From: a virus
DNA length: 34,699 bases
Strand: one strand, 5' to 3'
Virus record (IMG/VR): IMGVR_UViG_3300043434_000400
Span: 1-34,699 of that record
The position numbers were made by a program, and so were the translations under genes. This document shows positions 1 to 8,277 of this stretch, piece after piece. Within the stretch, counting starts at the first letter, position 1. Each line of letters starts with the position of its first letter. The notes under the pieces are model-generated. The model was not told where the DNA came from and did not search any database. It was given only the letters and a program-made list of their open reading frames with translations.

Positions 1-1
1 C

Positions 2-1336
2 GTGGGTTGTGGTGGTGGTACAGACAAGAACGGTATCGTGGATACGAGCCGTGGTACGTGCTTTGCACCTAATGCTGAGTCGCAGTATGTGAACGCCGCT
101 GTACGACGCGCTAGCCACGAGCAAGCGAAGCATGACCCCGCTATGTCCAAGGACTGGATCTTGGCGCACACGGGTTCGTTGCGTAACGCCGCAGAGAACG
201 CAGACAAGAAGAACAAGGTTTTGTTGTTCCGTCCTAACGTTGTGGACGAGACAGACGTGACTTCACGTCATGCTATCCGTCATTTGAATGACCAACGCAA
301 GGCAAGTGGCAAGCCCCACATCATTGCCAACTCATACGGTAAGACAAACGAGTTGCATGACCCTGAGAATGGCTACTATGTGACCCATTCGAACGTTGGC
401 CCCAAAGTCAAGAAGGGTGCTTCAATCGAAGAGAACATTGCTCGCGATAAAGCGCGTGTTCGCAACACTGTGATGGCGGCTGACAACAAGGGTGACTTCA
501 AGAACGAACAAGGTAACAAGACACCTCCCAAGGGTTCGTACATGGTTACCGACGTGAAACGCGGTTCACCTCTGTCTAAAAACATGGAAGCGCACATTAC
601 CCATGCGAAATATTGGACGACAGGACGTCCTAAGAGCGAATTGACGCCAGAAGAGATCTCTCAAGGTGAAGAGGGTCATTACGGTGGCGATCACAAGCCT
701 ACGACAGAGGATGAAGCCCACTACGGTCACAAGACTGTCAAGGGTTTGCGCTTTGACTACCAGAAGCAACACATTTTGCACCCACGTTTGGTTCAAGTTG
801 GCAAGAATGATGACGGCACTCCGCACATGATTCCAACAGATTCACGCTTCAAGGACGAAGAAGTGCTGAACAAACAGGTGAAAGAGCGTTACAAGACAAA
901 GAATGGCAAGGTCGCGGGTCACATTTTGATGACCACACCTACTGAGTCCACAAGCTCAATTGGTCACCAGACATCATTCACGCATCATGTGAACGACAGT
1001 CACATCGAACACGCCAAAAAGAACAAAGGCGAGTACGAGATTGACAAACCAGAAGATCAATTGAAGGCGTCAGGCAAAGAGTATGTTGCACCACAAGCTG
1101 TTAAGTTCTATGCTGAGGGCGGTACCGTTGGTGGTCGTCACATTGGTTTTAGCGATGACGATTTCCATGCGTTCCCTGAGCAAAACGTGGTCGCACAACG
1201 TCACTTAGCTATGCGTGGTCATGATAAAGAGGCAGTTGCAAAGCACAGTTTGTCGGATACCAAACGTAAAGTTACAATGAACAAAGACATGGACACCATG
1301 TTGCTAGAACTGACACGCAATAAGAAAGCCAAATGA
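2..1336 (+). CDS. Hypothetical phage protein, 5' end cut by window
   Basis: The frame is open from the first complete codon, a GTG that is probably internal, so the gene most likely begins upstream of the window. About 444 residues are visible. They are hydrophilic and rich in Lys, His and Asp, with no membrane segment, signal peptide or catalytic motif that I recognise. Near the C-terminus there is a KFYAEGGTVGG stretch, a form of the aromatic-Ala-x-Gly-Gly motif that recurs in other virion-region proteins of this window. The stop codon overlaps the portal start in an ATGATG sequence, so translation is probably coupled. In phages of this layout the terminase lies just upstream of the portal, but this protein does not look like a terminase. 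Its position suggests a packaging- or head-associated protein; function unknown. Confidence 0.7.
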   Translation: MGCGGGTDKNGIVDTSRGTCFAPNAESQYVNAAVRRASHEQAKHDPAMSKDWILAHTGSLRNAAENADKKNKVLLFRPNVVDETDVTSRHAIRHLNDQRKASGKPHIIANSYGKTNELHDPENGYYVTHSNVGPKVKKGASIEENIARDKARVRNTVMAADNKGDFKNEQGNKTPPKGSYMVTDVKRGSPLSKNMEAHITHAKYWTTGRPKSELTPEEISQGEEGHYGGDHKPTTEDEAHYGHKTVKGLRFDYQKQHILHPRLVQVGKNDDGTPHMIPTDSRFKDEEVLNKQVKERYKTKNGKVAGHILMTTPTESTSSIGHQTSFTHHVNDSHIEHAKKNKGEYEIDKPEDQLKASGKEYVAPQAVKFYAEGGTVGGRHIGFSDDDFHAFPEQNVVAQRHLAMRGHDKEAVAKHSLSDTKRKVTMNKDMDTMLLELTRNKKAK

Positions 1337-3849
1337 TGGACGAACTTGACCCCACACAAGATCCCATGATCACTGAGAACGAAGACGGCAGTGCAGAGGT
1401 AGATCTGCCTGCTGATTTGTCTGAGATTGAGGAGATGCCTGACGGTTCGGCAGTTGTGACGATGCCAGAGGACGGCCCTGAAGAGAATCCAGACTTCTAT
1501 GCGAACATGGCTGACTCCTACGATCAGTATGAGTTGTCCAAGTTGGCACGACGCTACATTGATCTGCTCAAGACTGACAAAGACGCACGTGGTATGCGTG
1601 ATAAGCAGTACGAAGAGGGTATCAAGCGCACGGGTATGGGGAACGATGCCCCCGGAGGTGCTACCTTTGCTGGTGCATCAAAAGTGGTACACCCTGCAAT
1701 GGCTGAAGGCTGTGTGGACTTTGCGTCTAAAGCCATCAAAGAGATGTTCCCCCCAGACGGCCCTGTCCGCACGAAAGTGTTGGGCAAGATGGACGACATC
1801 AAAGCTGAACGTGCCGAGCGTAAGCGCGACTATTTGAACTGGCAGATCACTGAGCAGATTGAAGAGTTCCGTGACGAGCAAGAGCAGTTGCTGACTCAGT
1901 TGCCATTGGGCGGTTCACAGTACTTCAAGATCTGGTTCGACGAGCAAAAGAAGCGCCCATGCGTGGAGTTTGTACCTATCGACAGGATCATTCTGCCGTT
2001 TGCCGCAAGTAACTTCTACACAGCGCAACGTGCCGCTGAGGTGCATGAGATCACTGCGTGGGAGTTCAATCGCCGAGTAGCTAGCGGTATGTACCGCAAC
2101 ATCGACATGGTTCAGTCCACGATGGAACCTGAGCAGACAAAAGCTCAGAAGGCTACAGACAAGATTGAAGGCAAGAAGTTTGAAGACAACGAAGACGGTT
2201 TGCGCAACGTCTTCCACATCTACACCTACTTGGAGTTAGAGGATAACTACTCCAAAGGCGAGATGGCACCATACATCTTGATGATTGACGAGTTGGACGG
2301 TGAAGTCATTGGTTTGTACCGTAACTGGGAAGAGCAAGACGAGACGATGTCCAAGCTAGACTGGATTGTCGAGTTCAAGTTCATTCCTTGGCGCGGTGCA
2401 TACGCTATCGGTCTGCCACACCTCATTGGAGGGCTGTCAGCGGCTCTTACAGGCTCTCTACGGGCTTTGTTGGACTCTGCCCATATCAACAATGCGGCAA
2501 CGATGCTGAAGCTCAAGGGCGCGAAGATGTCTGGTCAGTCCCAACAGGTGGACGTGACGCAGATTGTGGAGATCGAGGGGGCGCCCGGTGTCCAAGACAT
2601 TCGCCAGATCGCGATGCCGATGCCATTCAACCCACCTTCAGAGGTTTTATTCAGGCTTCTAGGATGGCTTGACACAGCGGCGAAGGGGGTTGTATCCACC
2701 AGTGAAGAAAAAATCGCTGACATCAACGCTAATGCCCCTGTAGGTACGACACAAGCTTTGATCGAGCAAGGTGCGGCGGTGTTCTCATCGATCCACGCAC
2801 GTTTGCATGAGTCACAAGCTCGTGTTCTGAAGATCTTGTGCCGTCTGAACCGTTGGCACTTCAACGAGATGCGCAAGTCTGACGTGGTGGCTGATCTTGA
2901 AATCAACCGCGAAGACTTCTTAAAGAACACGGACGTGATCCCAGTATCTGATCCGCACATCTTCTCTGAGACACAGCGTATGGCGCAGATGCAAGCTGTG
3001 TTGGCGTTGGCAGACAAGCACCCCAATGAGTTCAACATGAACAAGGTGTTGGCGCGTTCATTGAAGCAGATGAAGATTCCGAACATCAATGAGTTGATGA
3101 AGGATGTCCCAGCACCTGAACAGCGTACATCGGCTGACGAGAATGCGGCTATGTTGATCGGTCAACCTGCATACGCATATATGCAACAAGATCACATCGC
3201 TCACATTCAGGATCACTTGCAGTTTGGCATGAACCCATTCTTGGGTCAGTCACCGTTTGCAGATCCAACTTATCTGAACAATTTGATCGAGCACATCAAG
3301 CAACACATGACATTGTGGTACTTGAACCGCTCTAATGGTTACGTAGCGCAATCCCGTGGTGGTCAACCAGTGGACAACTACGATGATCCATTGTTGACAG
3401 GCACGATTGACCAGTTGTACACGGCAGTTGGTGCTCACGTGAACATGGATACGAAGGAAGTGTTCCAACAGTTTGCTCCAGCTTTCCAACAGTTGATTCA
3501 GCAAGCTCAGAAGCGCCAGCAGTCACAGAAGCAAGCGCTACCACCAGACGCACAAGTTGTACACGATACAAACATGGCGGAGACTCAGCGCAAAGCGGCG
3601 GACGACAAAGCGCGTTTGCAATTGGATACTCAAAAATTGCAATTGGATACTCAAAAGCACTTGGACGACAACAAGACCAAGATTGCCATCGAGAACGCCA
3701 AACTGACACATCAAGTAATTACGGACATTGCAACTGCGCAAATGCCCGAAACCGCGCCTACAATGGGCGCACCAATGGCAGAGATGCCACAACAAGGTAT
3801 GCCAGAAGGTATGCCACAACCTCAAGGAGTCCCAAATGTCAACATCTGA
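1333..3849 (+). CDS. Portal protein (P22-like podovirus type)
   Basis: An 838-residue protein in the portal position, upstream of scaffold and capsid genes. The portal is the dodecameric ring at the head vertex through which DNA enters and leaves. Family-like features are the acidic N-terminal arm (residues 1-55), an ASKVVHPAMAEGCVDFASKA segment near residue 115, a long alpha/beta clip-stem region, and a Gln/Lys-rich helical C-terminus (about 720-800), as in large podovirus portals with barrel extensions. The N-terminal arm carries two copies of a DGSAxVxxPxD motif (residues 18-28 and 37-47) that also occurs in the scaffold-like protein. A 7-residue LQLDTQK unit is tandemly duplicated near the C-terminus. 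The start overlaps the previous stop; a second ATG follows immediately, so the start is uncertain by one codon. Recognition is from sequence pattern only. Confidence 0.9.
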   Translation: MMDELDPTQDPMITENEDGSAEVDLPADLSEIEEMPDGSAVVTMPEDGPEENPDFYANMADSYDQYELSKLARRYIDLLKTDKDARGMRDKQYEEGIKRTGMGNDAPGGATFAGASKVVHPAMAEGCVDFASKAIKEMFPPDGPVRTKVLGKMDDIKAERAERKRDYLNWQITEQIEEFRDEQEQLLTQLPLGGSQYFKIWFDEQKKRPCVEFVPIDRIILPFAASNFYTAQRAAEVHEITAWEFNRRVASGMYRNIDMVQSTMEPEQTKAQKATDKIEGKKFEDNEDGLRNVFHIYTYLELEDNYSKGEMAPYILMIDELDGEVIGLYRNWEEQDETMSKLDWIVEFKFIPWRGAYAIGLPHLIGGLSAALTGSLRALLDSAHINNAATMLKLKGAKMSGQSQQVDVTQIVEIEGAPGVQDIRQIAMPMPFNPPSEVLFRLLGWLDTAAKGVVSTSEEKIADINANAPVGTTQALIEQGAAVFSSIHARLHESQARVLKILCRLNRWHFNEMRKSDVVADLEINREDFLKNTDVIPVSDPHIFSETQRMAQMQAVLALADKHPNEFNMNKVLARSLKQMKIPNINELMKDVPAPEQRTSADENAAMLIGQPAYAYMQQDHIAHIQDHLQFGMNPFLGQSPFADPTYLNNLIEHIKQHMTLWYLNRSNGYVAQSRGGQPVDNYDDPLLTGTIDQLYTAVGAHVNMDTKEVFQQFAPAFQQLIQQAQKRQQSQKQALPPDAQVVHDTNMAETQRKAADDKARLQLDTQKLQLDTQKHLDDNKTKIAIENAKLTHQVITDIATAQMPETAPTMGAPMAEMPQQGMPEGMPQPQGVPNVNI
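3616..3657 (+). repeat. Tandem 21-nt duplication inside portal gene
   Basis: Two adjacent 21-nt units (3616-3636 and 3637-3657) are identical except for the last base and encode LQLDTQK twice in frame. The helical C-terminal tail of the portal tolerates the insertion. The near identity suggests a recent slippage or duplication event. Confidence 0.9.
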
Positions 3850-3982
3850 TCAAGAACAAAAGAGTATCAACGTGCCTCAGCACAAGCGTATGGCTATGGG
3901 TGAGAAGATCACAGGTCAAAGCATGCAACCTAAGGGCAACAGCAAGCCCCAAGGTGGTTTGGCACAAGCTAAGAAAAAATGA
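3836..3982 (+). CDS. Small basic protein (48 aa), unknown
   Basis: The ATG at 3836 lies 14 bases inside the portal gene, with AGGAG at 3825-3829 giving a good Shine-Dalgarno spacing. An upstream in-frame start at 3728 is rejected because it has no ribosome site and lies deep in the portal frame. The product is a 48-residue hydrophilic peptide ending in AQAKKK, with no membrane segment. Its stop overlaps the next start in ATGA, so portal, this gene and the next look translationally coupled. The function is not recognisable; the position suggests a head-assembly accessory or minor virion peptide. Confidence 0.65.
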   Translation: MSTSDQEQKSINVPQHKRMAMGEKITGQSMQPKGNSKPQGGLAQAKKK

Positions 3983-4161
3983 TTGAACAGTTGATCCATG
4001 TGATCAAACTTCGACAAGCAGAATTGGCGCAGTCCCTTGCCTTGGGGACAGCGTTCAACTGGGAGTCATATCAGCGCATGGTCGGTGAATATCAGGGGTT
4101 GAAGTACACCCTTGATGCACTCGACAACTTGTTGCGCGAAGACGAAGGTAGAGAAGATTAA
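3979..4161 (+). CDS. Small helical protein (60 aa), unknown
   Basis: A 60-residue acidic, predicted all-helical protein coupled to the previous gene by an ATGA overlap. It begins with the hydrophobic helix IEQLIHVIKLRQAELAQSL and continues with a second helix around residues 27-52 (SYQRMVGEYQGLKYTLDALD), so it probably forms a helical hairpin or oligomeric coiled coil. Small proteins of this kind are common between portal and capsid genes in podoviruses, but I cannot give a function. Confidence 0.7.
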   Translation: MIEQLIHVIKLRQAELAQSLALGTAFNWESYQRMVGEYQGLKYTLDALDNLLREDEGRED

Positions 4162-4199
4162 CCCCAATCCTTGGGGCTAAAGGCCGCGCTGAAAAGCGC
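4162..4199 (+). other. Two adjacent small RNA hairpins in intergenic gap
   Basis: The gap between 4161 and 4242 holds two perfect short hairpins: CCCCAA-TCC-TTGGGG (4162-4176) and GCGCT-GAAA-AGCGC (4186-4199), the second with a GNRA-type GAAA loop. Neither is followed by a U tract, so they do not look like intrinsic terminators. They could protect or punctuate the transcript between the portal block and the GroES-like gene. Confidence 0.55.
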
Positions 4200-4241
4200 T
4201 TAAATGATGCACCTGAAATATGGTGATTTTTAGGAGTGAGT

Positions 4242-4700
4242 ATGAGTGATAAAGATCCGATCCCGACAATTTCGGGTAGTGAAGGCGTACCTGACGAGCA
4301 GGAGCTAAAGTGGGCGTTCCCCGAAGTGTCACCGGGGCAAAAGCCGTTTGGTGGTCGAGTAGTTGTACAGCTACGTCGCATCAAAAAGACAACTGCTAGC
4401 AAGATCATTTTGGTTGCCGAAACCAAAGAGACTGAGAAGTGGCAGAACATGATTGGTCGAGTGGTGGAAGTTGGCCCCCTAGCCTTCAAAAACCGAGACA
4501 ACATGCAACCGTGGCCTGAAGGTAGCTGGGCGCAAGTAGGCGACTACGTGCGAGTACCTAAATGGGGCGGTGATCGTTGGGAACGCGAAGTCCCTAACGA
4601 AGAGGGTAACGAAGACCCTGTTCTTTTTATGACCCTAAACGACCACGAACTGATTGCCAAGATCACTGATGATCCGCTGTCGTTCAAGGCATACGTCTAA
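4242..4700 (+). CDS. GroES-like co-chaperonin
   Basis: This 152-residue protein matches the layout of the GroES/Cpn10 fold. A beta strand PFGGRVVVQLRRI (35-47) corresponds to the conserved RPLHDRVIVK start. A mobile-loop-like stretch follows, whose IIL (55-57) sits where GroES has the IVL tripeptide that contacts GroEL. Next come GRVVEVGP, GDYVRVPKWGG and a C-terminal FMTLNDHELIAKI that parallels GroES VLIMSESDILAIV. It is longer than bacterial GroES because of an N-terminal extension and a Trp-rich insertion. By analogy with T4 gp31 it would cap the host GroEL chamber for folding the capsid protein, encoded about 2 kb downstream. The start at 4242 is chosen because AGGAG (4232-4236) precedes it; the GTG at 4236 overlaps that site. 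The assignment is by eye. Confidence 0.8.
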   Translation: MSDKDPIPTISGSEGVPDEQELKWAFPEVSPGQKPFGGRVVVQLRRIKKTTASKIILVAETKETEKWQNMIGRVVEVGPLAFKNRDNMQPWPEGSWAQVGDYVRVPKWGGDRWEREVPNEEGNEDPVLFMTLNDHELIAKITDDPLSFKAYV

Positions 4701-4712
4701 TCGGAGGATTTC

Positions 4713-5708
4713 ATGAGTACAGATAAAAAAGATTCAGCCGAATTGAACATTGAAGAGACGCGAGACGGATCTGCAGTGATTGATTTGCCTGAGGACATGA
4801 TCGCGGCAGGTGATGACGGTGATCAAGACCCCAATAGAGTCGATTTGACTGACAAACGTGACGGTGGAGACGTTTCTGCTGAAGAAGACGACCATCCAGA
4901 CGACACAGACGCAGTCAGAGCGGCGAAAAGAGCGCGTCGTAGGTCTAAAAAAGACCTGATTCGCAAAACAAACGAGGAAAAAGACCTTCGTTTGCAACAA
5001 TTGCAACGTGAAAACGAGGAATTCAAGCGTCGTTTGTCCAATGTGGAGCGTGAGACTAAGAATAGTCAGATCGCACGTATTGACAAGCACCTAGAAGACC
5101 AAAAAGTGCGCTTGGAATACGCCAAGATGAAGCTGTCAGAGGCTGTACAAGCTGGCGACGGTGACGCTATGGTGGAAGCGCAGACGATGTGGAATGAAGC
5201 GCAAGCCGCTGTCGGTGAATTTGCTCGTGCAAAGCAAGCCGCAGAGCGTGAAGCGCGTGGTGCAGGCAACTCTACCCCTGTGGTGGATCCAACAGTGCAA
5301 CGCAACGCCGCAGAGTGGATGCGTCGCAACAATTGGTACAAGCCTGACACGTCAGACCGTGACTCGCAGATTGCCAAAAAGGTGGATGAACTGCTAGTTA
5401 CAGAGGGAATGAACCCTTCTGATCCTGATTATTGGGATGAATTAGATAATCGCTTGCAAAAAGCATTGCCACATCGCTACAATGACACATCTGATAGTAA
5501 TTCCGCTGTTAGAAAACCGAGGAACGTTGTGGGTAGTTCAGGTCGTGAAGCTTCAGCCGCGTATGGTGGTAACAACCGCACACAATTCGTGCTGTCTCCT
5601 GAAAGGGTGAAAGCAATGAAGGAAGTGGGCGCTTGGGACAATCCTGCTCGCAAGAAAGCAATGATCGAAAACTTCATCAAATATGACCGTGCAAACGGCA
5701 CTCGTTAA
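4713..5708 (+). CDS. Scaffold-like protein (acidic, coiled coil)
   Basis: A 331-residue highly charged protein lying between portal and major capsid protein, where podoviruses encode the scaffold that shapes the procapsid and then exits. The N-terminal 70 residues are very acidic. A basic patch (RAAKRARRRSKKDLIRK) leads into a long predicted coiled coil at about residues 80-180. The C-terminal third contains a basic helix near the end (ERVKAMKEVG and ARKKAMIENFIK), as expected for a coat-binding tail. An N-terminal DGSAVIDLPED (18-28) repeats the motif of the portal arm at the same residue numbers. The ribosome site is CGGAGG at 4702-4707. The assignment rests on position and composition, since scaffolds diverge too far for recognition by motif. 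Confidence 0.75.
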   Translation: MSTDKKDSAELNIEETRDGSAVIDLPEDMIAAGDDGDQDPNRVDLTDKRDGGDVSAEEDDHPDDTDAVRAAKRARRRSKKDLIRKTNEEKDLRLQQLQRENEEFKRRLSNVERETKNSQIARIDKHLEDQKVRLEYAKMKLSEAVQAGDGDAMVEAQTMWNEAQAAVGEFARAKQAAEREARGAGNSTPVVDPTVQRNAAEWMRRNNWYKPDTSDRDSQIAKKVDELLVTEGMNPSDPDYWDELDNRLQKALPHRYNDTSDSNSAVRKPRNVVGSSGREASAAYGGNNRTQFVLSPERVKAMKEVGAWDNPARKKAMIENFIKYDRANGTR

Positions 5709-5727
5709 CTAATACTTGGAGAACAAC

Positions 5728-6273
5728 ATGGAATCACGTCTTAAAAAATCTCTCAATGCAGGTGGTCGCAATGATCGCGGAAGCGAGGAAGCGAAACGCT
5801 CTGCACCTGAGGATAAGTTCATTTCTACGCAGGAACGTCGCAGGATGTGGAGCGAGGAGTGGACGCAATCAGCCTTGCCAAAACTGCCCAACATGGATGG
5901 GTGGCACCTTTGCTGGCTTTCGACAACCAACAGCTACGACAGCATCGATAAGCGGATTCGCCTAGGGTACGTTCCAGTTAAGTCTGAAGAGTTACCGGGC
6001 TACGAAGACTATCGCGTGAAGTCAGGTGAGCATGTTGGGTATATCTCTTGTAACGAAATGTTACTGTTCAAATTGCCTATGGATGTCTACCAAGAGATCA
6101 TGCTTCACCATCATTACGACCAACCTCGTGAAGAAGCGGAGAAGATTCGTGTTCAATTGGAAAGCTTGCAAGGTCAACGTGACAGCAACGGTAAGCGACT
6201 TGTGGATGTCGAGGGTGAAGGTCTTGGTAATTTTGATCAACAGCCAAGCAAACTACCCGTATTTGCGGGATAA
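5728..6273 (+). CDS. Hypothetical virion-region protein (181 aa)
   Basis: The ATG at 5728 has GGAG at 5718-5721; an in-frame TTG at 5716 is too close to that site. The protein has a charged N-terminal 45 residues, then a compact alpha/beta part containing GWHLCWLSTTNSYDSIDKR and GYISCNEMLLFKLPMDVYQE, and a Gln/Glu-rich helical tail. No membrane segments or catalytic motifs were seen. Proteins at this position, between scaffold and capsid, occur in related aquatic podoviruses without known function; a role in head maturation is inference from position only. Confidence 0.7.
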   Translation: MESRLKKSLNAGGRNDRGSEEAKRSAPEDKFISTQERRRMWSEEWTQSALPKLPNMDGWHLCWLSTTNSYDSIDKRIRLGYVPVKSEELPGYEDYRVKSGEHVGYISCNEMLLFKLPMDVYQEIMLHHHYDQPREEAEKIRVQLESLQGQRDSNGKRLVDVEGEGLGNFDQQPSKLPVFAG

Positions 6274-6288
6274 CCCAAGGAGTTTAAT

Positions 6289-6903
6289 ATGAGTTCTACC
6301 TCTGCTCCGTTCGGCTTGCGCCCCGCGTTCCACCCTTCTGGTCTGGATCGCGCCCAAGCGCTTGCAAACGGTATCGTCTCTGGCTATGCCACTGACATCT
6401 TGAAAGGCGCACCTGTGCGCTATAACAGTACTGCTGGCACATCCGTAGCCGCTGGTACCATCACCAATGCCGCCGCAACTGGCGTTTGGTCTGGTGCTTT
6501 CGCTGGCGTCGAGTGGACTGACACTACTGGTCGTCGTCGTATCAGCAACTACTGGCCTGCCAGCACAACCTTCCAAACAGGTTCATGCGTGGCTTACTTC
6601 TACAACGATCAAAACATCGTTTATGAAATCCAGACTGATGCAACTATTGCCCAAACATCTTTGGGTGGTGAGTACAACTTCTCCGCAACCTCTGGTTACA
6701 CAGTAACTTCTGGCTCTACCACAACTGGCTTGTCTTCGACTTGCTTGGGCGTGTCTACAGCCGTAGCTAACGGTGCTCAGGGTCAGATGCGTGTCGTTGA
6801 CATTGCACCTTATGTGGACAATAACTGGGGTGATTCCTTCGTTATCGTTCGTGTTGTTAACGCTTCGTCTCAGTTCTTCGGTTCTGTGACAGCTATTGTT
6901 TAA
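6289..6903 (+). CDS. Putative head decoration/structural protein
   Basis: A 204-residue Ser/Thr/Gly/Ala-rich, beta-rich protein immediately upstream of the capsid gene. The opening APFGLRPAFHPSG and the block GAFAGVEWTDTTGRRR-NYWPA are the recognisable parts. The order of short strands and the absence of charged coiled coils suggest a small beta-barrel virion protein such as a capsid decoration or cement protein. The ribosome site AAGGAG lies just before the ATG. It shares the high-expression codon pattern of the capsid gene. It could instead be a minor head protein; proteomics of virions would tell. Confidence 0.65.
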   Translation: MSSTSAPFGLRPAFHPSGLDRAQALANGIVSGYATDILKGAPVRYNSTAGTSVAAGTITNAAATGVWSGAFAGVEWTDTTGRRRISNYWPASTTFQTGSCVAYFYNDQNIVYEIQTDATIAQTSLGGEYNFSATSGYTVTSGSTTTGLSSTCLGVSTAVANGAQGQMRVVDIAPYVDNNWGDSFVIVRVVNASSQFFGSVTAIV

Positions 6904-6916
6904 GGAGGACTGAAAA

Positions 6917-7834
6917 ATGGCCGCTCCAATGCGCAGTACCGACTTTCGGTCTATTGTTGAACCCATTCTGAACGAGTGCTTTGATGGTGTATACGATCAA
7001 CGCGCCGACGAATGGAGCCGTGTCTTCCGTGAAGAAGACGGCATCCCACGTAACTACCACGAAGAACCCGTCTTGTACGGTTTCGGTGCGGCTCCACAGT
7101 TGCCTGACGGCACTCCTGTGACGTACCAACAAGGTGGTGTGTTATTCCTGAAGCGTTACGTGTACAAGGTATACGGTTTGGCATTTGCTTTGACCAAAGT
7201 TTTGGTTGAAGACGGTGACCACATCCGTATCGGTCAAGTTTACGCTCGTCACTTGGCACAATCTTTGGTGGAAACCAAAGAGTTGTTGTCTGCTAACGTG
7301 TTGAACAACGCCTTCACTGGCGGTGCTACAGCAGGTGGCGACGGCGTGTCTTTGATCAGCACTGCTCACCCAATCGTGAACGGTACCTTCAGCAACCAAT
7401 TGGCTACATCTGCCAACTTGTCCCAGACTTCTTTGGAACAAATGTTGATCCAGATCCGTCAAGCTGTTGACAACAACGGCAAGAAGATTCGTTTGGTTCC
7501 ACGTCAATTGATCGTGGCTCCCGGCAACATCTTCCAAGCTGAAGTTCTCTTGAAGTCCGTCTTGCGTACAGGTAACGCAAACAACGACATCAACCCTGTT
7601 AAGTCCATCGGTTTGTTGGACGAAGGCGCGGCTGTGTTGTCACGTTTGACTAGCCCAACAGCATGGTGGGTTCAGACCGACGCTCCTGAGGGCTTCAAGC
7701 TCTTGATGCGTCGTCGCCTTGAGAAGACTATGGAAGGTGACTTCGAAACTGACTCTATGCGCTACAAAGCGACAGAGCGTTACGACGTTGGCTTCACTGA
7801 TCCTCGTTGCGCCTACGGTACACCCGGCGTCTAA
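6917..7834 (+). CDS. Major capsid protein (HK97-fold type)
   Basis: A 305-residue protein in the capsid position, with a very strong ribosome site (AAGGAGG at 6903-6909). It opens with a helical arm (RSTDFRSIVEPILNECFDGV) and continues through an alpha/beta body with segments typical of HK97-fold coats of podoviruses: RYVYKVYGLAFALTKVLVED, an Ala/Gly loop (NAFTGGATAGGDGVSLIS) and a C-terminal core (LVPRQLIVAPGNIFQAEVLLKS, EGFKLLMRRRLEKTMEGDF, YDVGFTDPR). No N-terminal delta-domain or protease is evident, consistent with a separate scaffold. A hairpin directly follows the stop codon, so mRNA for this gene may be stabilised. Confidence 0.88.
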   Translation: MAAPMRSTDFRSIVEPILNECFDGVYDQRADEWSRVFREEDGIPRNYHEEPVLYGFGAAPQLPDGTPVTYQQGGVLFLKRYVYKVYGLAFALTKVLVEDGDHIRIGQVYARHLAQSLVETKELLSANVLNNAFTGGATAGGDGVSLISTAHPIVNGTFSNQLATSANLSQTSLEQMLIQIRQAVDNNGKKIRLVPRQLIVAPGNIFQAEVLLKSVLRTGNANNDINPVKSIGLLDEGAAVLSRLTSPTAWWVQTDAPEGFKLLMRRRLEKTMEGDFETDSMRYKATERYDVGFTDPRCAYGTPGV

Positions 7835-7840
7835 TCAAAA

Positions 7841-7860
7841 GTGGGGGGTTCGCCCCCTAC
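7841..7860 (+). terminator. Hairpin after capsid gene, no U tract (attenuator?)
   Basis: GTGGGGGG-TTCG-CCCCCTAC forms an 8-bp stem with one G-U pair and a UUCG loop, 6 nt after the capsid stop. It is followed by TCCATTAAGG rather than a T run, so full termination is unlikely. A stable 3' hairpin here would protect the abundant capsid message from exonucleases or partly attenuate downstream genes. Confidence 0.65.
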
Positions 7861-7880
7861 TCCATTAAGGAGAAAAGACA

Positions 7881-8267
7881 ATGGCAAATCAAGTGACTAA
7901 CATCGGCGGCATGCTGTCAGCCGTTACTGCTACTTTCGCTTATACCGACAGTACCGCAGTAGCGATTGCAGTGATCCCTGCTGGTGCTCAAATCATCGAC
8001 ATCAACATTGATGTGACTACGGCTTTTAACGCCGCTTCCACAAACACTGTGACCGTTGGTAAAACAGGTTCTGCCGCCGCTTTCGTTGCCGCCACTTCGG
8101 TCGGTAGCGCAGGTCGCGCTTCTGTTGCAACCACTGGTGTGTATAGCGCATGGGCAAACGTCGGAACTAGCGACGTCTATGCAACTATCACGTACAGCCA
8201 AACTGGAACAGCCGCTTCTGCTGGTGCCGCTCGTGTGACGATCGTTTACAAATACGCTGACGTCTAA
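7881..8267 (+). CDS. Small beta-rich virion protein, unknown
   Basis: A 128-residue protein rich in Ala, Thr, Val and Ser, with almost no charge. Alternating strands such as AVAIAVIPAGAQIIDINIDVTTAFN, NTVTVGK and ARVTIVYKYADV suggest a single beta-sandwich. No signal peptide or membrane segment. The position directly after the capsid gene and the composition suggest a capsid decoration or outer head fibre protein. The gene is preceded by AAGGAG at 7867-7872. The fold and role are inferred, not recognised. Confidence 0.65.
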   Translation: MANQVTNIGGMLSAVTATFAYTDSTAVAIAVIPAGAQIIDINIDVTTAFNAASTNTVTVGKTGSAAAFVAATSVGSAGRASVATTGVYSAWANVGTSDVYATITYSQTGTAASAGAARVTIVYKYADV

Positions 8268-8277
8268 GGAGTACATC

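Noticed and set aside
7841-7860. Hairpin after the capsid gene as a complete intrinsic terminator
   Set aside because: No U tract follows the stem, so it is listed as an attenuator or stabiliser only.
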